Shown here: piece after piece, positions 43,657 to 52,619 of the stretch
Numbering within the stretch: position 1 is the first letter of the stretch
How the letters are laid out: every line of letters begins with the position of its first letter
Assembly (NCBI GenBank): GCA_942491975.1
Contig: CALOCY010000004.1
Location: 2,542,001 to 2,606,000 of the forward strand
Reading direction: 5' to 3'
From: CALOCY01 sp942491975
GTDB lineage: Bacteria; Bacteroidota; Bacteroidia; Bacteroidales; Prolixibacteraceae
Length of the DNA stretch: 64,000 bases
The notes under the pieces: generated by a model
What the model saw: the letters and a program-made list of their open reading frames with translations, nothing else
Told to the model about the DNA's origin: nothing
Databases searched by the model: none
Translations under genes and position numbers: made by a program

Positions 43657-44849
43657 TGCGTAAACTGTCGTCTCATTTTATATTTACAGGTCCCGGTCCT
43701 GTGTTGAAATACGGCATTATTGTGCTCAACGACGAAGGGGTGGTCACTGACCTTATCGATACCGGGGGGATACCGTCTGAGACGGAGGGGGTAGAGTTTT
43801 ATCCCGGAGTACTCTGTCCGGGATTTATAAATGCACACTGCCACTTAGAGTTATCGCATTTAAGAGGGAAAATAAAAGAGGGGGGAGGGCTGCCGGCATT
43901 TATCGGGGCAATAAACAGACAACGCACGGTCACCGAAGAGGAGCTGCTGAACAGTGCTTTTGAACAAGATCGAAAAATGCAACAGGCAGGGATTGTTGCT
44001 GTCGGGGATGTATCGAATTTCGATGCCGTAGCATGCATAAAAAAGCAGGGCACCATAACGTACCACACCTTTGTTGAGCTGTTTGGCTTTATGCCCGAAC
44101 GTGCAGAACGGGCATTTAAGACGGGGTGTGGCATGTATAATGACCTGAAAAAAAGGGGGTTGAAAGCTTCTATTACGCCCCATTCACCCTATTCGGTCTC
44201 TCCCGGACTGTTTAAGCTGATAAAAGATTATGTTCGCGTGTTTGACCTGAAACTGTCGGTACACTTTCTCGAAACCGATGATGAGAATAACCTGTTGCTC
44301 AACAAAAAAGGGGCATTGGTTGATCACCTCGGGAAAAATATCGGATTGGATATTTCGGATTGGAAACCTCCGGGTGTTACGGCAGCACAATGGCTATTGC
44401 AACAACTTCCGAAGGAGAAAAAGGTGCTTTTTGTGCACAACACGTTCCTGCGTGAAAAAGATATTGATAAGTTGGAAACGAAACGCCTGCCCCAAAACAA
44501 CTGGTTTGTATTGTGTCCCCGTTCAAACTGGTATATCGGGCGTAATGAACCCGACTACAAGCTACTGATGCAAAAAAAGGCAAACGTATGCCTGGGAACC
44601 GATAGTATCGCTTCAAATCACTCACTGAGTATTCTTGACGAGATGATATTTATTACTGAACGGCATAATTATATTGCATTGGAGGAGCTTATAAAGTGGG
44701 GTACATTTAACGGGGCAAAGGCACTGGACATGGAAGACAAATTGGGAAGTTTTGAAACAGGAAAAACCCCGGGGGTAAATTGGCTGACAGGTGTTGACCT
44801 GAAACAGTTGCGCCTTACCCCTGACACAAAAATTAAAGTGATAATATAA
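43656..44849 (+). CDS. Amidohydrolase family protein, possibly aminofutalosine deaminase-like
   Basis: 397-residue metal-dependent TIM-barrel hydrolase. The HxH motif is in GFINAHCHLELSHL, later ligands in SITPHSPYSVS and LSVHFLETDDE, and the final Asp in CLGTDSIASNHSL. These fit the deaminase branch (chlorohydrolase/aminofutalosine deaminase). Because the window also carries mqnC, a menaquinone role is possible, but the substrate is not shown by the sequence. It is coupled to a DUF4296 lipoprotein and followed by a radical SAM gene. Confidence 0.82.
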   Translation: MRKLSSHFIFTGPGPVLKYGIIVLNDEGVVTDLIDTGGIPSETEGVEFYPGVLCPGFINAHCHLELSHLRGKIKEGGGLPAFIGAINRQRTVTEEELLNSAFEQDRKMQQAGIVAVGDVSNFDAVACIKKQGTITYHTFVELFGFMPERAERAFKTGCGMYNDLKKRGLKASITPHSPYSVSPGLFKLIKDYVRVFDLKLSVHFLETDDENNLLLNKKGALVDHLGKNIGLDISDWKPPGVTAAQWLLQQLPKEKKVLFVHNTFLREKDIDKLETKRLPQNNWFVLCPRSNWYIGRNEPDYKLLMQKKANVCLGTDSIASNHSLSILDEMIFITERHNYIALEELIKWGTFNGAKALDMEDKLGSFETGKTPGVNWLTGVDLKQLRLTPDTKIKVII

Positions 44850-44856
44850 CATTGAA

Positions 44857-45636
44857 ATGGCAACTTTCTTATTCGATAAAATCATTTTTGGCCCGGTACA
44901 AAGCCGGCGGCTGGGTGTTTCACTGGGCATTAATTTATTGCCGGTCAATAGTAAGATATGCTCTTTTGACTGCATCTACTGCGAATGCGGGCTCAATCCT
45001 AAACCGGGTGGACAAAAAAACGTTTTGCCATCTCGTGACAAAGTGGCAAAAAAATTGCGTGAAAAACTGATGGAAATGGCCGAAGGGGAAAAGCTTCCTG
45101 ATGTGATCACGTTTGCCGGAAACGGGGAACCGACCCTGCATCCCGATTTTGAAGGGATTATCGATGACACCATTGAATTAAGGAACATATTTGCACCACA
45201 GGCAAGGGTTGCAGTGCTTTCCAATGCAACCGCGATTGACCGGAAACCGGTATTCAATGCGCTTAAAAAAGTGGACGACAATATCCTGAAACTGGATTCG
45301 GCATTTCACAATACCCTGCGCATTATGAACTGTCCGCCGCAAAGCTTTGATATTGACCGGCTGACAGGGAATCTGAAACAGTTTAATGGACAGCTGATTA
45401 TCCAGACCATGTTTTTGAAAGGCAGCCACAAAGGGGAGGCTGTCGACAATACCACCGATGAAGAAGTTGCTGCATGGATAAAACTTATAAAAGAGATTGC
45501 ACCACAACAGGTGATGATCTATTCGATAGACAGGGATACCCCTATTGATACCCTTGAAAAGATACCGGTCCAAAAGCTGGATGAAATAGCCCAACGACTA
45601 GAAACGGCAGGGATCAATGTGCAGGTCTCTTCCTGA
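44857..45636 (+). CDS. Radical SAM protein of unknown substrate
   Basis: 259 residues. The cluster motif CSFDCIYC gives C35, C39 and C42, followed by a fourth nearby Cys (YCECG), then FAGNGEPTLHPDF, the radical SAM GGE-type motif, and a barrel. The N-terminus (FGPVQSRRLGVSLGINLLP) is typical of the COG0731-like group. Only 7 bp after the amidohydrolase, so part of the same unit. Its stop abuts that of the convergent DUF2147 gene. Confidence 0.87.
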   Translation: MATFLFDKIIFGPVQSRRLGVSLGINLLPVNSKICSFDCIYCECGLNPKPGGQKNVLPSRDKVAKKLREKLMEMAEGEKLPDVITFAGNGEPTLHPDFEGIIDDTIELRNIFAPQARVAVLSNATAIDRKPVFNALKKVDDNILKLDSAFHNTLRIMNCPPQSFDIDRLTGNLKQFNGQLIIQTMFLKGSHKGEAVDNTTDEEVAAWIKLIKEIAPQQVMIYSIDRDTPIDTLEKIPVQKLDEIAQRLETAGINVQVSS

Positions 45637-46095
45637 TCAGAAGACAATTTCACTCTCTACTTTTACCCATTCGGTAGAACGGCCCAGCCATTTTATACCG
45701 GCAACATACCATTTTACTTTTAAGGTATGTTCATCGGTAAACCTCATGTAACAACTGTAGGTTTTTCCCGATTCGGGGTCGTATATGGTGCCATCAGTCC
45801 ATTGATCATCTTTGCTGTTATACGAAAAATCTTTCAAAATCTCAATACCCTCCCTGGAGCGGTTACGCAAAGCCGGATCAGGATTCTCTTTATCTTTTTT
45901 AGGTTCACCGTTCACATAATGGACAGGGTTCACTTTTAAGATTGTCCCGTAAAACACACCATCTTTTTCAACAATTTCAACCACCGATTTCTTCTCGGCC
46001 GTATACCATTTCCCACAAACAGCCAGAGGGTTTTGTGCAACAACACCTATAGTCAGAACGGTAAAAACAAGTAGTGTTATTAATTTGTTTTTCAT
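45637..46095 (-). CDS. DUF2147 family secreted protein
   Basis: 152 residues with a signal peptide (MKNKLITLLVFTVLTIGVVA, cleavage after AQ). The mature DUF2147 domain is seen in GKWYTAEKKSVVEIVEKDG, YGTILKVN, TDGTIYDPESGKTYSCYMRF and WLGRSTEW. A lipocalin-like periplasmic family of unknown function. It is convergent with the radical SAM gene with no gap. Confidence 0.9.
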   Translation of the reverse strand: MKNKLITLLVFTVLTIGVVAQNPLAVCGKWYTAEKKSVVEIVEKDGVFYGTILKVNPVHYVNGEPKKDKENPDPALRNRSREGIEILKDFSYNSKDDQWTDGTIYDPESGKTYSCYMRFTDEHTLKVKWYVAGIKWLGRSTEWVKVESEIVF

Positions 46096-46183
46096 AGAAA
46101 TAAGATTGGGTTACTTTCTTAAAGGTACATAATTTTTCAAAGAATAAAGTTGCCTTATTGTCCGCAAAATTAAAAGAAAAAAT

Positions 46184-46215
46184 ACCCCTCTAAGATTTTT
46201 AAAACTTTAGAGGGT
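46184..46215. terminator. Terminator-like hairpin
   Basis: ACCCCTCTAAG...CTTTAGAGGGT, an imperfect 11-bp stem with an AT-rich loop. It lies 90 bp upstream of the DUF2147 start and 95 bp upstream of the next gene. It is similar in design to 47456-47490. Confidence 0.35.
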
Positions 46216-46310
46216 GAGGGATTTCCTCTTCTTCTCTTCAAGATTGTTTTACAGCATCTTTTATTTTGCGGAATTCCTTTTAATTTTACACAACCAAAAA
46301 TTGTTAGCCA

Positions 46311-47444
46311 ATGTATACGTTAAGTGAAGAAATTTATACCGATCGGATTAAAGGGCTTTCGTCATTGATCGGTAATACACCACTACTGGCGGTCAATTAC
46401 ACTTATAAAGGCAAAGAGCGTGTTGTATATGCCAAAGCAGAAAACCTTAACATGACCGGGAGCATTAAAGACCGCATGGCTTTTCATATTCTCTCGCAAG
46501 CATATAAAACAGGGGCATTGAAACCCGGAGCCGGGATTTTTGAAGCAACAAGCGGCAATACCGGTATTGCATTTTCGGCTATTGGCAGGGCTTTGGGACA
46601 TCAGGTAACCATATTTATGCCCGATTGGATGAGTGCAGAACGAAAAAACCTTATACGTAGCCTTGGCGCAAAAATCAATTTGGTGAGTAAAGAGCAGGGA
46701 GGTTTTCTGGGAAGCATCAGCATGGCTGACGAATTGGCCCTGAACACACCCAATGGCTTTTTGCCCCATCAATTTTCGAACGAAGCCAACTGCAAAGCAC
46801 ACTATACCACTACTGCCCCTGAATTGTGGTGGCAACTGAAATACCGAGGACTCGTACCCGATGCTTTCATTGCAGGCGTAGGTACCGGAGGAACAGTGAT
46901 GGGCATTGGTAAGTTCCTCAAAGAGCAAGATCCCAATATCAAGATCTATCCGCTGGAACCATCCAATTCTCCGACCATGACCACCGGATGCAAAGTAGGG
47001 AAACACCGTATACAGGGAATTTCCGATGAATTTATTCCTCAAATTGTAAAACTGGACAGACTGGACAATATTATCAGTGTTGATGATGGCGACTCCATTA
47101 TAATGGCTCAAAAACTGGCCGCTGAACTGGGAATAGGTGTAGGAATATCATCGGGGGCGAATTTTATCGGGGCAGTAATGATACAGGATAAACTGGGTGA
47201 TGATTCGACTGTTGTAACCGTATTTCCCGATGACAATAAAAAATACCTTACAACCGACCTGCTAAGGGAAGAGCCGGTGAAGAGCGGTTTTCTTTCACCG
47301 GATATTAGATTAAACAGTTTTAGGTCGTTGAAACGGGTGTGCCATACCTGTTGCGACCCGACAAGCTGTGTAGAGGCGAAATACAAATCAACAGATACTG
47401 AATTTTACCTGCCGTATTGTCCGCGAAGAGCTGCTAAAAATTAA
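46311..47444 (+). CDS. PLP-dependent cysteine synthase family protein with Cys-rich tail
   Basis: 377 residues, fold type II PLP enzyme (O-acetylserine sulfhydrylase/cystathionine beta-synthase group). The cofactor lysine is in NMTGSIKDRMA (about K53), with FEATSGNTGIAF (substrate Asn/Thr loop) and GVGTGGTVMGIG (phosphate cup). The usual enzyme ends near residue 320; here a 45-residue extension carries CHTCC, TSCVEA and a later YCP. The extension may bind metal or regulate activity. Exact substrate uncertain. Confidence 0.87.
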   Translation: MYTLSEEIYTDRIKGLSSLIGNTPLLAVNYTYKGKERVVYAKAENLNMTGSIKDRMAFHILSQAYKTGALKPGAGIFEATSGNTGIAFSAIGRALGHQVTIFMPDWMSAERKNLIRSLGAKINLVSKEQGGFLGSISMADELALNTPNGFLPHQFSNEANCKAHYTTTAPELWWQLKYRGLVPDAFIAGVGTGGTVMGIGKFLKEQDPNIKIYPLEPSNSPTMTTGCKVGKHRIQGISDEFIPQIVKLDRLDNIISVDDGDSIIMAQKLAAELGIGVGISSGANFIGAVMIQDKLGDDSTVVTVFPDDNKKYLTTDLLREEPVKSGFLSPDIRLNSFRSLKRVCHTCCDPTSCVEAKYKSTDTEFYLPYCPRRAAKN

Positions 47445-47455
47445 AAAGAAAACAT

Positions 47456-47490
47456 AGCCCCTCCGGGATTTTAGAAATCTTGAAGGGGTT
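47456..47490 (+). terminator. Terminator-like hairpin after the cysteine synthase homologue
   Basis: GCCCCTcCGGGATTT...AAATCTTGAAGGGGTT, an imperfect stem, 11 bp past the stop. Confidence 0.45.
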
Positions 47491-47503
47491 ATGAAATAGC
47501 GTA

Positions 47504-48376
47504 TTATTCTACCGGAATATAAATTTCGGTTTCCAACTTTTCCGGTGCGGTCGAGTGTGGATCGTTGAGGTACTTCTCAAAACATGGATATTCACGCAAT
47601 GCAATGTTGTTTTCCGGAATCCATTTCCCAAAAATGTAATCATACGAAGGCTTCAGCAAACTGTATGGTCCAGTTAATTTAAATATGGCATATTCCCCGC
47701 CATTCAAGGTTTTTACCCCTACTTTCCCTTCCGGTGAAATTGTTTCGTTGACAGTAATGCAGGCTTCGTACCTGCATTTTTCAGGATCGGTAACATCGGG
47801 ATCATCGTAACTGACGCCAATCATTTGTAAACCCTGAACAAATAGTCCGTTTTTTGCGGCAAAATCACACACCTGCCTCCATGCCTTTTCTGTATTTTCA
47901 TCGCCATATCGGCCAATGGCCGTAGCGTATATAACCCGAATCTCTTTCAAAATCTCCATTCGGGGTTCCGGTGTTAAATTTTTCATGATAGATTGATTTT
48001 GTTTTTTGTATTCAAAAGAATAATTGATATTCCGGTCGCTTCTAAAACGGGATGGGGACACCCCAAATCGTTTCCGGAATGCTTTGTTAAACGAAGATGG
48101 CATATCGTATCCGGTTTTAAATGCGATTTCACTCACCGAAAGGGCTGTCATACGCAAAAGATGGGCAGCAGCTTCCATTCTGATCCGAATGATATAACTT
48201 CCCAACGATTCGCCCAGGTAAGCGCGCATTATCCGGTGAAAATGAAACGGTGAGTAGTGCGATAAATTTGCCAGTTCATTCAAGTCAAGCTTTTGGTCAA
48301 GATTATTATTGATATATTGTAGAATACGGTTTATCCGTTCACAATAGGTTTTCCGGGTTTGTTGCCTGTTTTTCAT
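47504..48376 (-). CDS. AraC family regulator with GyrI-like ligand domain
   Basis: 290 residues from ATG 48376. The N-terminal AraC DNA-binding domain (about 12-110) has two helix-turn-helix parts (LNELANLSHYSPFHFHRI and VSEIAFKTGYDMPSSFNKAF), then a GyrI-like/SOUL effector-binding domain (about 130-290). Such proteins often sense hydrophobic drugs. No clear target gene is adjacent. The ATG choice is supported by a -7 box over the upstream TTG. Confidence 0.92.
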   Translation of the reverse strand: MKNRQQTRKTYCERINRILQYINNNLDQKLDLNELANLSHYSPFHFHRIMRAYLGESLGSYIIRIRMEAAAHLLRMTALSVSEIAFKTGYDMPSSFNKAFRKRFGVSPSRFRSDRNINYSFEYKKQNQSIMKNLTPEPRMEILKEIRVIYATAIGRYGDENTEKAWRQVCDFAAKNGLFVQGLQMIGVSYDDPDVTDPEKCRYEACITVNETISPEGKVGVKTLNGGEYAIFKLTGPYSLLKPSYDYIFGKWIPENNIALREYPCFEKYLNDPHSTAPEKLETEIYIPVE

Positions 48377-48397
48377 GTTCGGTACAATTGGATGGTG

Positions 48398-48405
48398 CAA
48401 ATATA
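48398..48405 (-). promoter_or_regulatory. Candidate -7 box of the AraC-type gene
   Basis: On the minus strand TATATTTG, a full consensus match, 21 bp upstream of the ATG at 48376. Confidence 0.45.
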
Positions 48406-48493
48406 TATTACAGGATAATGATGGGGCTTTTCCTGTTTTGCTAAAATTTGTTAAAGGATGTTATCCTCTTAAAAAGATGACATCTTTGTGGGG

Positions 48494-49192
48494 TCATTCT
48501 GCAAAAGCCAGGGTTGCAATTGATACCTTTACCCCTTCAACTTTTAACAATGCAGTAGCAGCAGCCTCTAATGTCGCTCCGGTTGTCAACACATCGTCTA
48601 TCAACAGAACATGCCTGTGTTTAAGCTCTTCAGTATTAACAGTTTCAAAAATTCCTTCTACATTTTCCCATCTTTCATACCGGTTTTTTCGGGTTTGTGT
48701 GTCAGTGTTCCTGATACGTTTCAGGTTATTGGCAATAACCGGTCTGGTCAAAATATCCGACAATCCGAAAGCGATCCAGTCGCACTGATTGTACCCACGT
48801 TTTTTGTGCTTCCGGGGATGTAAAGGGACAGGGATAATACAATCGACAGAGCTGAAATGGGGTGCAATAAACAGGTCGGCCCCAAAATGGCGTCCCAATG
48901 TACGCGCCAACTCTTTCATCCCGTTGTATTTGATGTGATGCAGCAATTGCTGATAACTGCTTCCTTTGGTGAAAAAGAGGAAAGAGGTTGCCCGTTCAAT
49001 TTTTACCCTTCCCCAAAACAGCTGTTCTATCTTATTGTCCTTCTCAAAAAGGAAATGGGTTTTGGGGAAATGGGAAATACAATACGTACAAATGTTGGTT
49101 TCGCCGGTTAAAAGCTTGCCCGAACAGCAGGCACAAAGACGGGGGAAGAATAACTCTGCAAAGTCGTTAAGGTATTTGAGGGACTGTTTCAT
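48494..49192 (-). CDS. comF: ComF family phosphoribosyltransferase-like protein
   Basis: 232 residues. N-terminal Cys-rich zinc-binding motif (FPRLCACCSGKLL, CTYC) and a C-terminal PRTase fold with the PRPP-binding loop HVLLIDDVLTTGATL. ComF is required for DNA uptake in transformable bacteria; its biochemical role is not settled. It follows znuB by 40 bp on the same strand. Confidence 0.93.
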   Translation of the reverse strand: MKQSLKYLNDFAELFFPRLCACCSGKLLTGETNICTYCISHFPKTHFLFEKDNKIEQLFWGRVKIERATSFLFFTKGSSYQQLLHHIKYNGMKELARTLGRHFGADLFIAPHFSSVDCIIPVPLHPRKHKKRGYNQCDWIAFGLSDILTRPVIANNLKRIRNTDTQTRKNRYERWENVEGIFETVNTEELKHRHVLLIDDVLTTGATLEAAATALLKVEGVKVSIATLAFAE

Positions 49193-49232
49193 ACAATGGG
49201 GATATAACTTTATATGTAGTGTAAAGTTACAA

Positions 49233-50054
49233 TTAATGGCGATAGTTAAACAGCTTTTCCCCCGCTAACGCTAAAACATAAATGACAATCAATGTAAAAA
49301 TAATTGATGCACCTGAAGGGATATCAACATAGTATGATATGAGCAAACCAGAAAACGCACCAATAAACCCGAACAGGATGGATAAATAGATGATGTGTTT
49401 AAACTTTTTGGTAAACAGATTAGCTATTGCCTGTGGTATGGTCAGCAGTGAAATAACAAGGATAATACCGACCACCTTAATATTCAGCACAATAGTTAAT
49501 GCTGTGAGGCTAATCAGCAGGGCATTGAACAGTTGTACCCGAATGTGGTTGGCGCGGGCAAACTCCTCATCGAAAGCAATATAGAGTATCCGGTTAAAAA
49601 ACAGGTAAAAAAACAGTCCCAACACAATACTGAGCAGCACCAGTGCTAAAATATCAGTGGTGGTAACTGTTAGTATATTTCCAAACAGGTAACTCATCAG
49701 GTTGGGTGCATAGCCCGGTGTAAGAAATACAAATATGATCCCCACGGCCATACCCAGCGACCACCAGATGGCAATGGCCGAATCTTCACGGATATTGGAG
49801 CGTTTGGAGATCAACTGTATGCCCAAGGCTGAAAAAATCCCAAAAACCGCAGCCCCCAATATAGGGTTTAACCCAAAAAAATAAGCAATGCCTACCCCGC
49901 CAAACGAGGCATGGGTAATGCCCCCACTGATAAATACAATGCGCCGTGATACAATATAAGTGCCAATAATTCCACAACTTACCGATGCAAACAAAGCTGC
50001 CCAAAAAGCATTCTGAAAAAACGTGTATGTGAAAAGTTCCAACAGCTCTTTCAT
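49233..50054 (-). CDS. znuB: Zinc/manganese ABC transporter permease
   Basis: 273 residues, eight or nine membrane helices, ABC-3 family: SCGIIGTYIVSRRIVFISGGITHASFGGVGIAY is the standard N-terminal block, and LTIPQAIANLF a later one. It imports Zn2+ or Mn2+ with the ATPase and binding lipoprotein encoded just upstream. It is 2 bp after znuC. Metal choice cannot be decided from the permease. Confidence 0.92.
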   Translation of the reverse strand: MKELLELFTYTFFQNAFWAALFASVSCGIIGTYIVSRRIVFISGGITHASFGGVGIAYFFGLNPILGAAVFGIFSALGIQLISKRSNIREDSAIAIWWSLGMAVGIIFVFLTPGYAPNLMSYLFGNILTVTTTDILALVLLSIVLGLFFYLFFNRILYIAFDEEFARANHIRVQLFNALLISLTALTIVLNIKVVGIILVISLLTIPQAIANLFTKKFKHIIYLSILFGFIGAFSGLLISYYVDIPSGASIIFTLIVIYVLALAGEKLFNYRH

Positions 50055-50056
50055 AA

Positions 50057-50809
50057 TCAGTGTTTATGATGATGTTGCAATACCGTATGCGGTACCTCAC
50101 CGTGGGTAATAATCTGTATGGGACAGTTGTAGCCTTCTAGCTGCTCGGGAGTGATGATATTCGATGGATGGTAGTGCAACGTTTTATTTACACAAGCAAT
50201 TGTTTTTACATAACTTGAAATGGTACCTACATCGTGCGAAACCAGTAGAATCGCCATCTCTTTGTTTAGCTCCATTAACTGCCCATACAATTCACTCTCA
50301 AACCGGTTGTCGACGTGCGTGTTGGGTTCATCCAGTATTAGCAGCTTGGGGCGACTTACCAAAGCACGGCTCAGAAATACCCGTTGGAGCTGCCCTCCTG
50401 AAAGTTCTCCTATGGGGCGTTTTTTGAGGTCGGAAATCCCCATTTTATCAAGCACCTCTTCTGCACGCCGGTTCTCGGCTTCATTGTACTTCGAGATAGC
50501 CGGTTTCCCGGGCAAAAAACCCGACCGCACCACATCAAAAACGGTAATTGGAAATTTGCCATCAATATTTTGGTACTGTGGCAGGTAACCAATAAAATTT
50601 TGTTGTAATGATGGGTTGAAGAGTTTAACCTTCCCCTTTTGTGGTGTTTCTAAGCCCAGTATCAATTTCAGCAAGGTGGTTTTACCCCCTCCGTTAGGGC
50701 CGATAATACCCAGAAAATCGTTTTCGAAAATGTCCAGATCAACATTTTCAAGCACTTTCTCGCCATTGTACGAAAAGCCAACCCCTTCTATTTCAACCAG
50801 TTGAGTCAT
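50057..50809 (-). CDS. znuC: Zinc/manganese ABC transporter ATP-binding protein
   Basis: 250 residues; Walker A GPNGGGKTT, signature LSGGQLQRVFLSRAL, Walker B LLILDEPNTHVD and H-loop SHDV. The C-terminal ends in a His run (VLQHHHKH) that may bind metal. It sits between znuA (4 bp) and znuB (2 bp). Confidence 0.94.
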   Translation of the reverse strand: MTQLVEIEGVGFSYNGEKVLENVDLDIFENDFLGIIGPNGGGKTTLLKLILGLETPQKGKVKLFNPSLQQNFIGYLPQYQNIDGKFPITVFDVVRSGFLPGKPAISKYNEAENRRAEEVLDKMGISDLKKRPIGELSGGQLQRVFLSRALVSRPKLLILDEPNTHVDNRFESELYGQLMELNKEMAILLVSHDVGTISSYVKTIACVNKTLHYHPSNIITPEQLEGYNCPIQIITHGEVPHTVLQHHHKH

Positions 50810-50813
50810 ATGA

Positions 50814-51677
50814 TCAGTTGAGTGCTTCTGCTAATTTAATAATTATCTCTTTCATTTGTTCCGGCCAGTTATATTCAAGCGGATTGATCTGTATGATCTG
50901 CCCGTTGATTTCGCGGGCTACAGTTTCGGCCTGCTCGGTATTGAATTCTTTCTGAATAAATATAATACGTATATTTTCTGTGTTGGCTTCGTCGATAATG
51001 TGGCGCAGGTGTTGTGCCGAAGGTTCTTTTCCATCATGTTCCAGCGATAACTGTTCAAGGCTGTAGTCGCGTGCCAAATATCCCAATGCCGGATGAAAAA
51101 TCATAAATTTTCGTCCGGTTTTACCAGATAATTTGGCTTTAGCCAGTTGTTGTACTTCATCAATCTCTTTTTCCAACTGCTCATAATTTCGGGTAAACAG
51201 ATTTTTTTGATCGGGGGCAAGGGACAACAACAGCTTAAATGTGTTTTGGGCTACTTCCCTGAGTGTTGATGGCGACATCCATACATGGGGGTCAATACCG
51301 CGCAGATGGACATGATCGCCATGCTGTTCTTCTTTTGCATATATTAGTTGAATCCCTTTCGAAGTATCTGTAACTTTAAGGTTCGGATTGGCCTCTTTTA
51401 TCCGAACTATCCAGGTTTGCTCAAAACCAATGTGCCCGATACGAAGGTAAGCAACCGCATTTTCGAGTTGGCTCATCTGTTGGGGCGAAGGGGCGTATGT
51501 TGCAGGACTGGCACCCGGTTTTATCATGACATTCACCTCAAAGTAATTCCCTGCAATTTTTTCAACAAGGTATTTCTGGGGAAGGATACTTACGGTAAGT
51601 ATGGGCTTTTTTGTGGTTTGTGGATTACATGCCACAAAAAGTAATAGTGTCAATAACGGGAGAAGGTGTTTTTTCAT
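50814..51677 (-). CDS. znuA: Zinc/manganese-binding ABC transporter lipoprotein
   Basis: 287 residues from ATG 51677, giving a lipoprotein signal (LLLFVAC). ZinT/TroA-type domain: ILPQKYLVEKIAGNYFEV, GASPATYAPSPQQM, metal ligands in RIGHIGFE, GIDPHVWMSP, FHPALGYLARDY. The acidic-His loop is short (EEQHGDHVH). It starts 45 bp after yidD. A GTG further up would overlap yidD and is rejected. Confidence 0.92.
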   Translation of the reverse strand: MKKHLLPLLTLLLFVACNPQTTKKPILTVSILPQKYLVEKIAGNYFEVNVMIKPGASPATYAPSPQQMSQLENAVAYLRIGHIGFEQTWIVRIKEANPNLKVTDTSKGIQLIYAKEEQHGDHVHLRGIDPHVWMSPSTLREVAQNTFKLLLSLAPDQKNLFTRNYEQLEKEIDEVQQLAKAKLSGKTGRKFMIFHPALGYLARDYSLEQLSLEHDGKEPSAQHLRHIIDEANTENIRIIFIQKEFNTEQAETVAREINGQIIQINPLEYNWPEQMKEIIIKLAEALN

Positions 51678-51721
51678 CAGTTTAAGATTTTCAATAAAAC
51701 AAAAACAACATGCATTTGTTT

Positions 51722-51967
51722 TCACGATTGCTTTTTTGGAGGCACCGGATCATAGCCGTGCGTTCCCCACGGGTGACACCTTAAAATACGTCGTGTAGCC
51801 AGCCACAACCCTTTAAAGGGGCCATGAATTTTTAAGGCATCAATGGCATATTGCGAGCAGGTGGGGACATGCCGGCACGAAGCAGGTGTCCATGGCGAAA
51901 TAAGGTATTTGTAGATGTATACCGGTATGGAGAGTATAAAAATCAATATTTTTCTGACTGTTTTCAT
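51722..51967 (-). CDS. yidD: Membrane protein insertion efficiency factor YidD
   Basis: 81 residues, amphipathic N-terminus and the Cys-containing family core SPWTPASCRHVPTCSQYAIDAL followed by RRILRCHPWGTHGYDPVP. It assists YidC-dependent membrane insertion. It is 12 bp after dcd, and ahead of znuA; the typical rnpA/yidC neighbours are absent here. Confidence 0.95.
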   Translation of the reverse strand: MKTVRKILIFILSIPVYIYKYLISPWTPASCRHVPTCSQYAIDALKIHGPFKGLWLATRRILRCHPWGTHGYDPVPPKKQS

Positions 51968-51979
51968 TGGAGTATCCGG

Positions 51980-52498
51980 TTAAAGAAAATCCTTGTACAA
52001 CATGCTGGGTTGTATGTCGCTGTTGTGTTGGTATTTATTGCTTTTATAATTTTCAAAATCACCGACAATATCATGATAGTAGATTTGACAGATTTCAATT
52101 CCGGGATAAATACGAATGGGTTGTACGCAGAAGATTTCAAGTGTCCAGTAGCCCGAGAAGCCCACATCGCCAAAGCCGGCTGTTATGTGAATAAACAGCC
52201 CTAAACGGCCTACCGATGAACGTCCTTCAAGCATAGGTACAAGATTCTCGGTACGGGTGTACTCCATTGTCCGCCCCAGGTAAAGCTTTCCTGTTTCCAG
52301 CAACAATCCTTCAGGAGGGATAATTAATTCGCGGGTTTTATTCTCCTCCCTCATGTCAAGCACACTGTTTTCATAAACCAACAGCTTATTATGCAGCTTC
52401 AGGTTGTAGCTGTTGGGATTGAGTTGGTCAACATCAAACGGATCGATAAAAATATCGCTCCCCAACCGTTTTTTTATCTCTTTTCCGGAAAGAATCAT
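51980..52498 (-). CDS. dcd: dCTP deaminase
   Basis: 172 residues; converts dCTP to dUTP (dUTPase is needed to give dUMP for thymidylate synthesis). Family signature EGRSSVGRLGLFIHITAGFG with the catalytic Glu in GYWTLEI. Start MILSGKEIKKRL. Normal, slightly short length. It lies about 120 bp after the PBP gene and 12 bp before yidD. Confidence 0.93.
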   Translation of the reverse strand: MILSGKEIKKRLGSDIFIDPFDVDQLNPNSYNLKLHNKLLVYENSVLDMREENKTRELIIPPEGLLLETGKLYLGRTMEYTRTENLVPMLEGRSSVGRLGLFIHITAGFGDVGFSGYWTLEIFCVQPIRIYPGIEICQIYYHDIVGDFENYKSNKYQHNSDIQPSMLYKDFL

Positions 52499-52619
52499 AG
52501 TAGTTTTCTATGTTGTACTAAGTATTGAATACTCAGTACTGAGATGATATAATTTATGTGATTCTTTGAAATTATTAATCTAATGATCTTGATGTCTAAT
52601 TGTCTAACAATCTCTGTTG

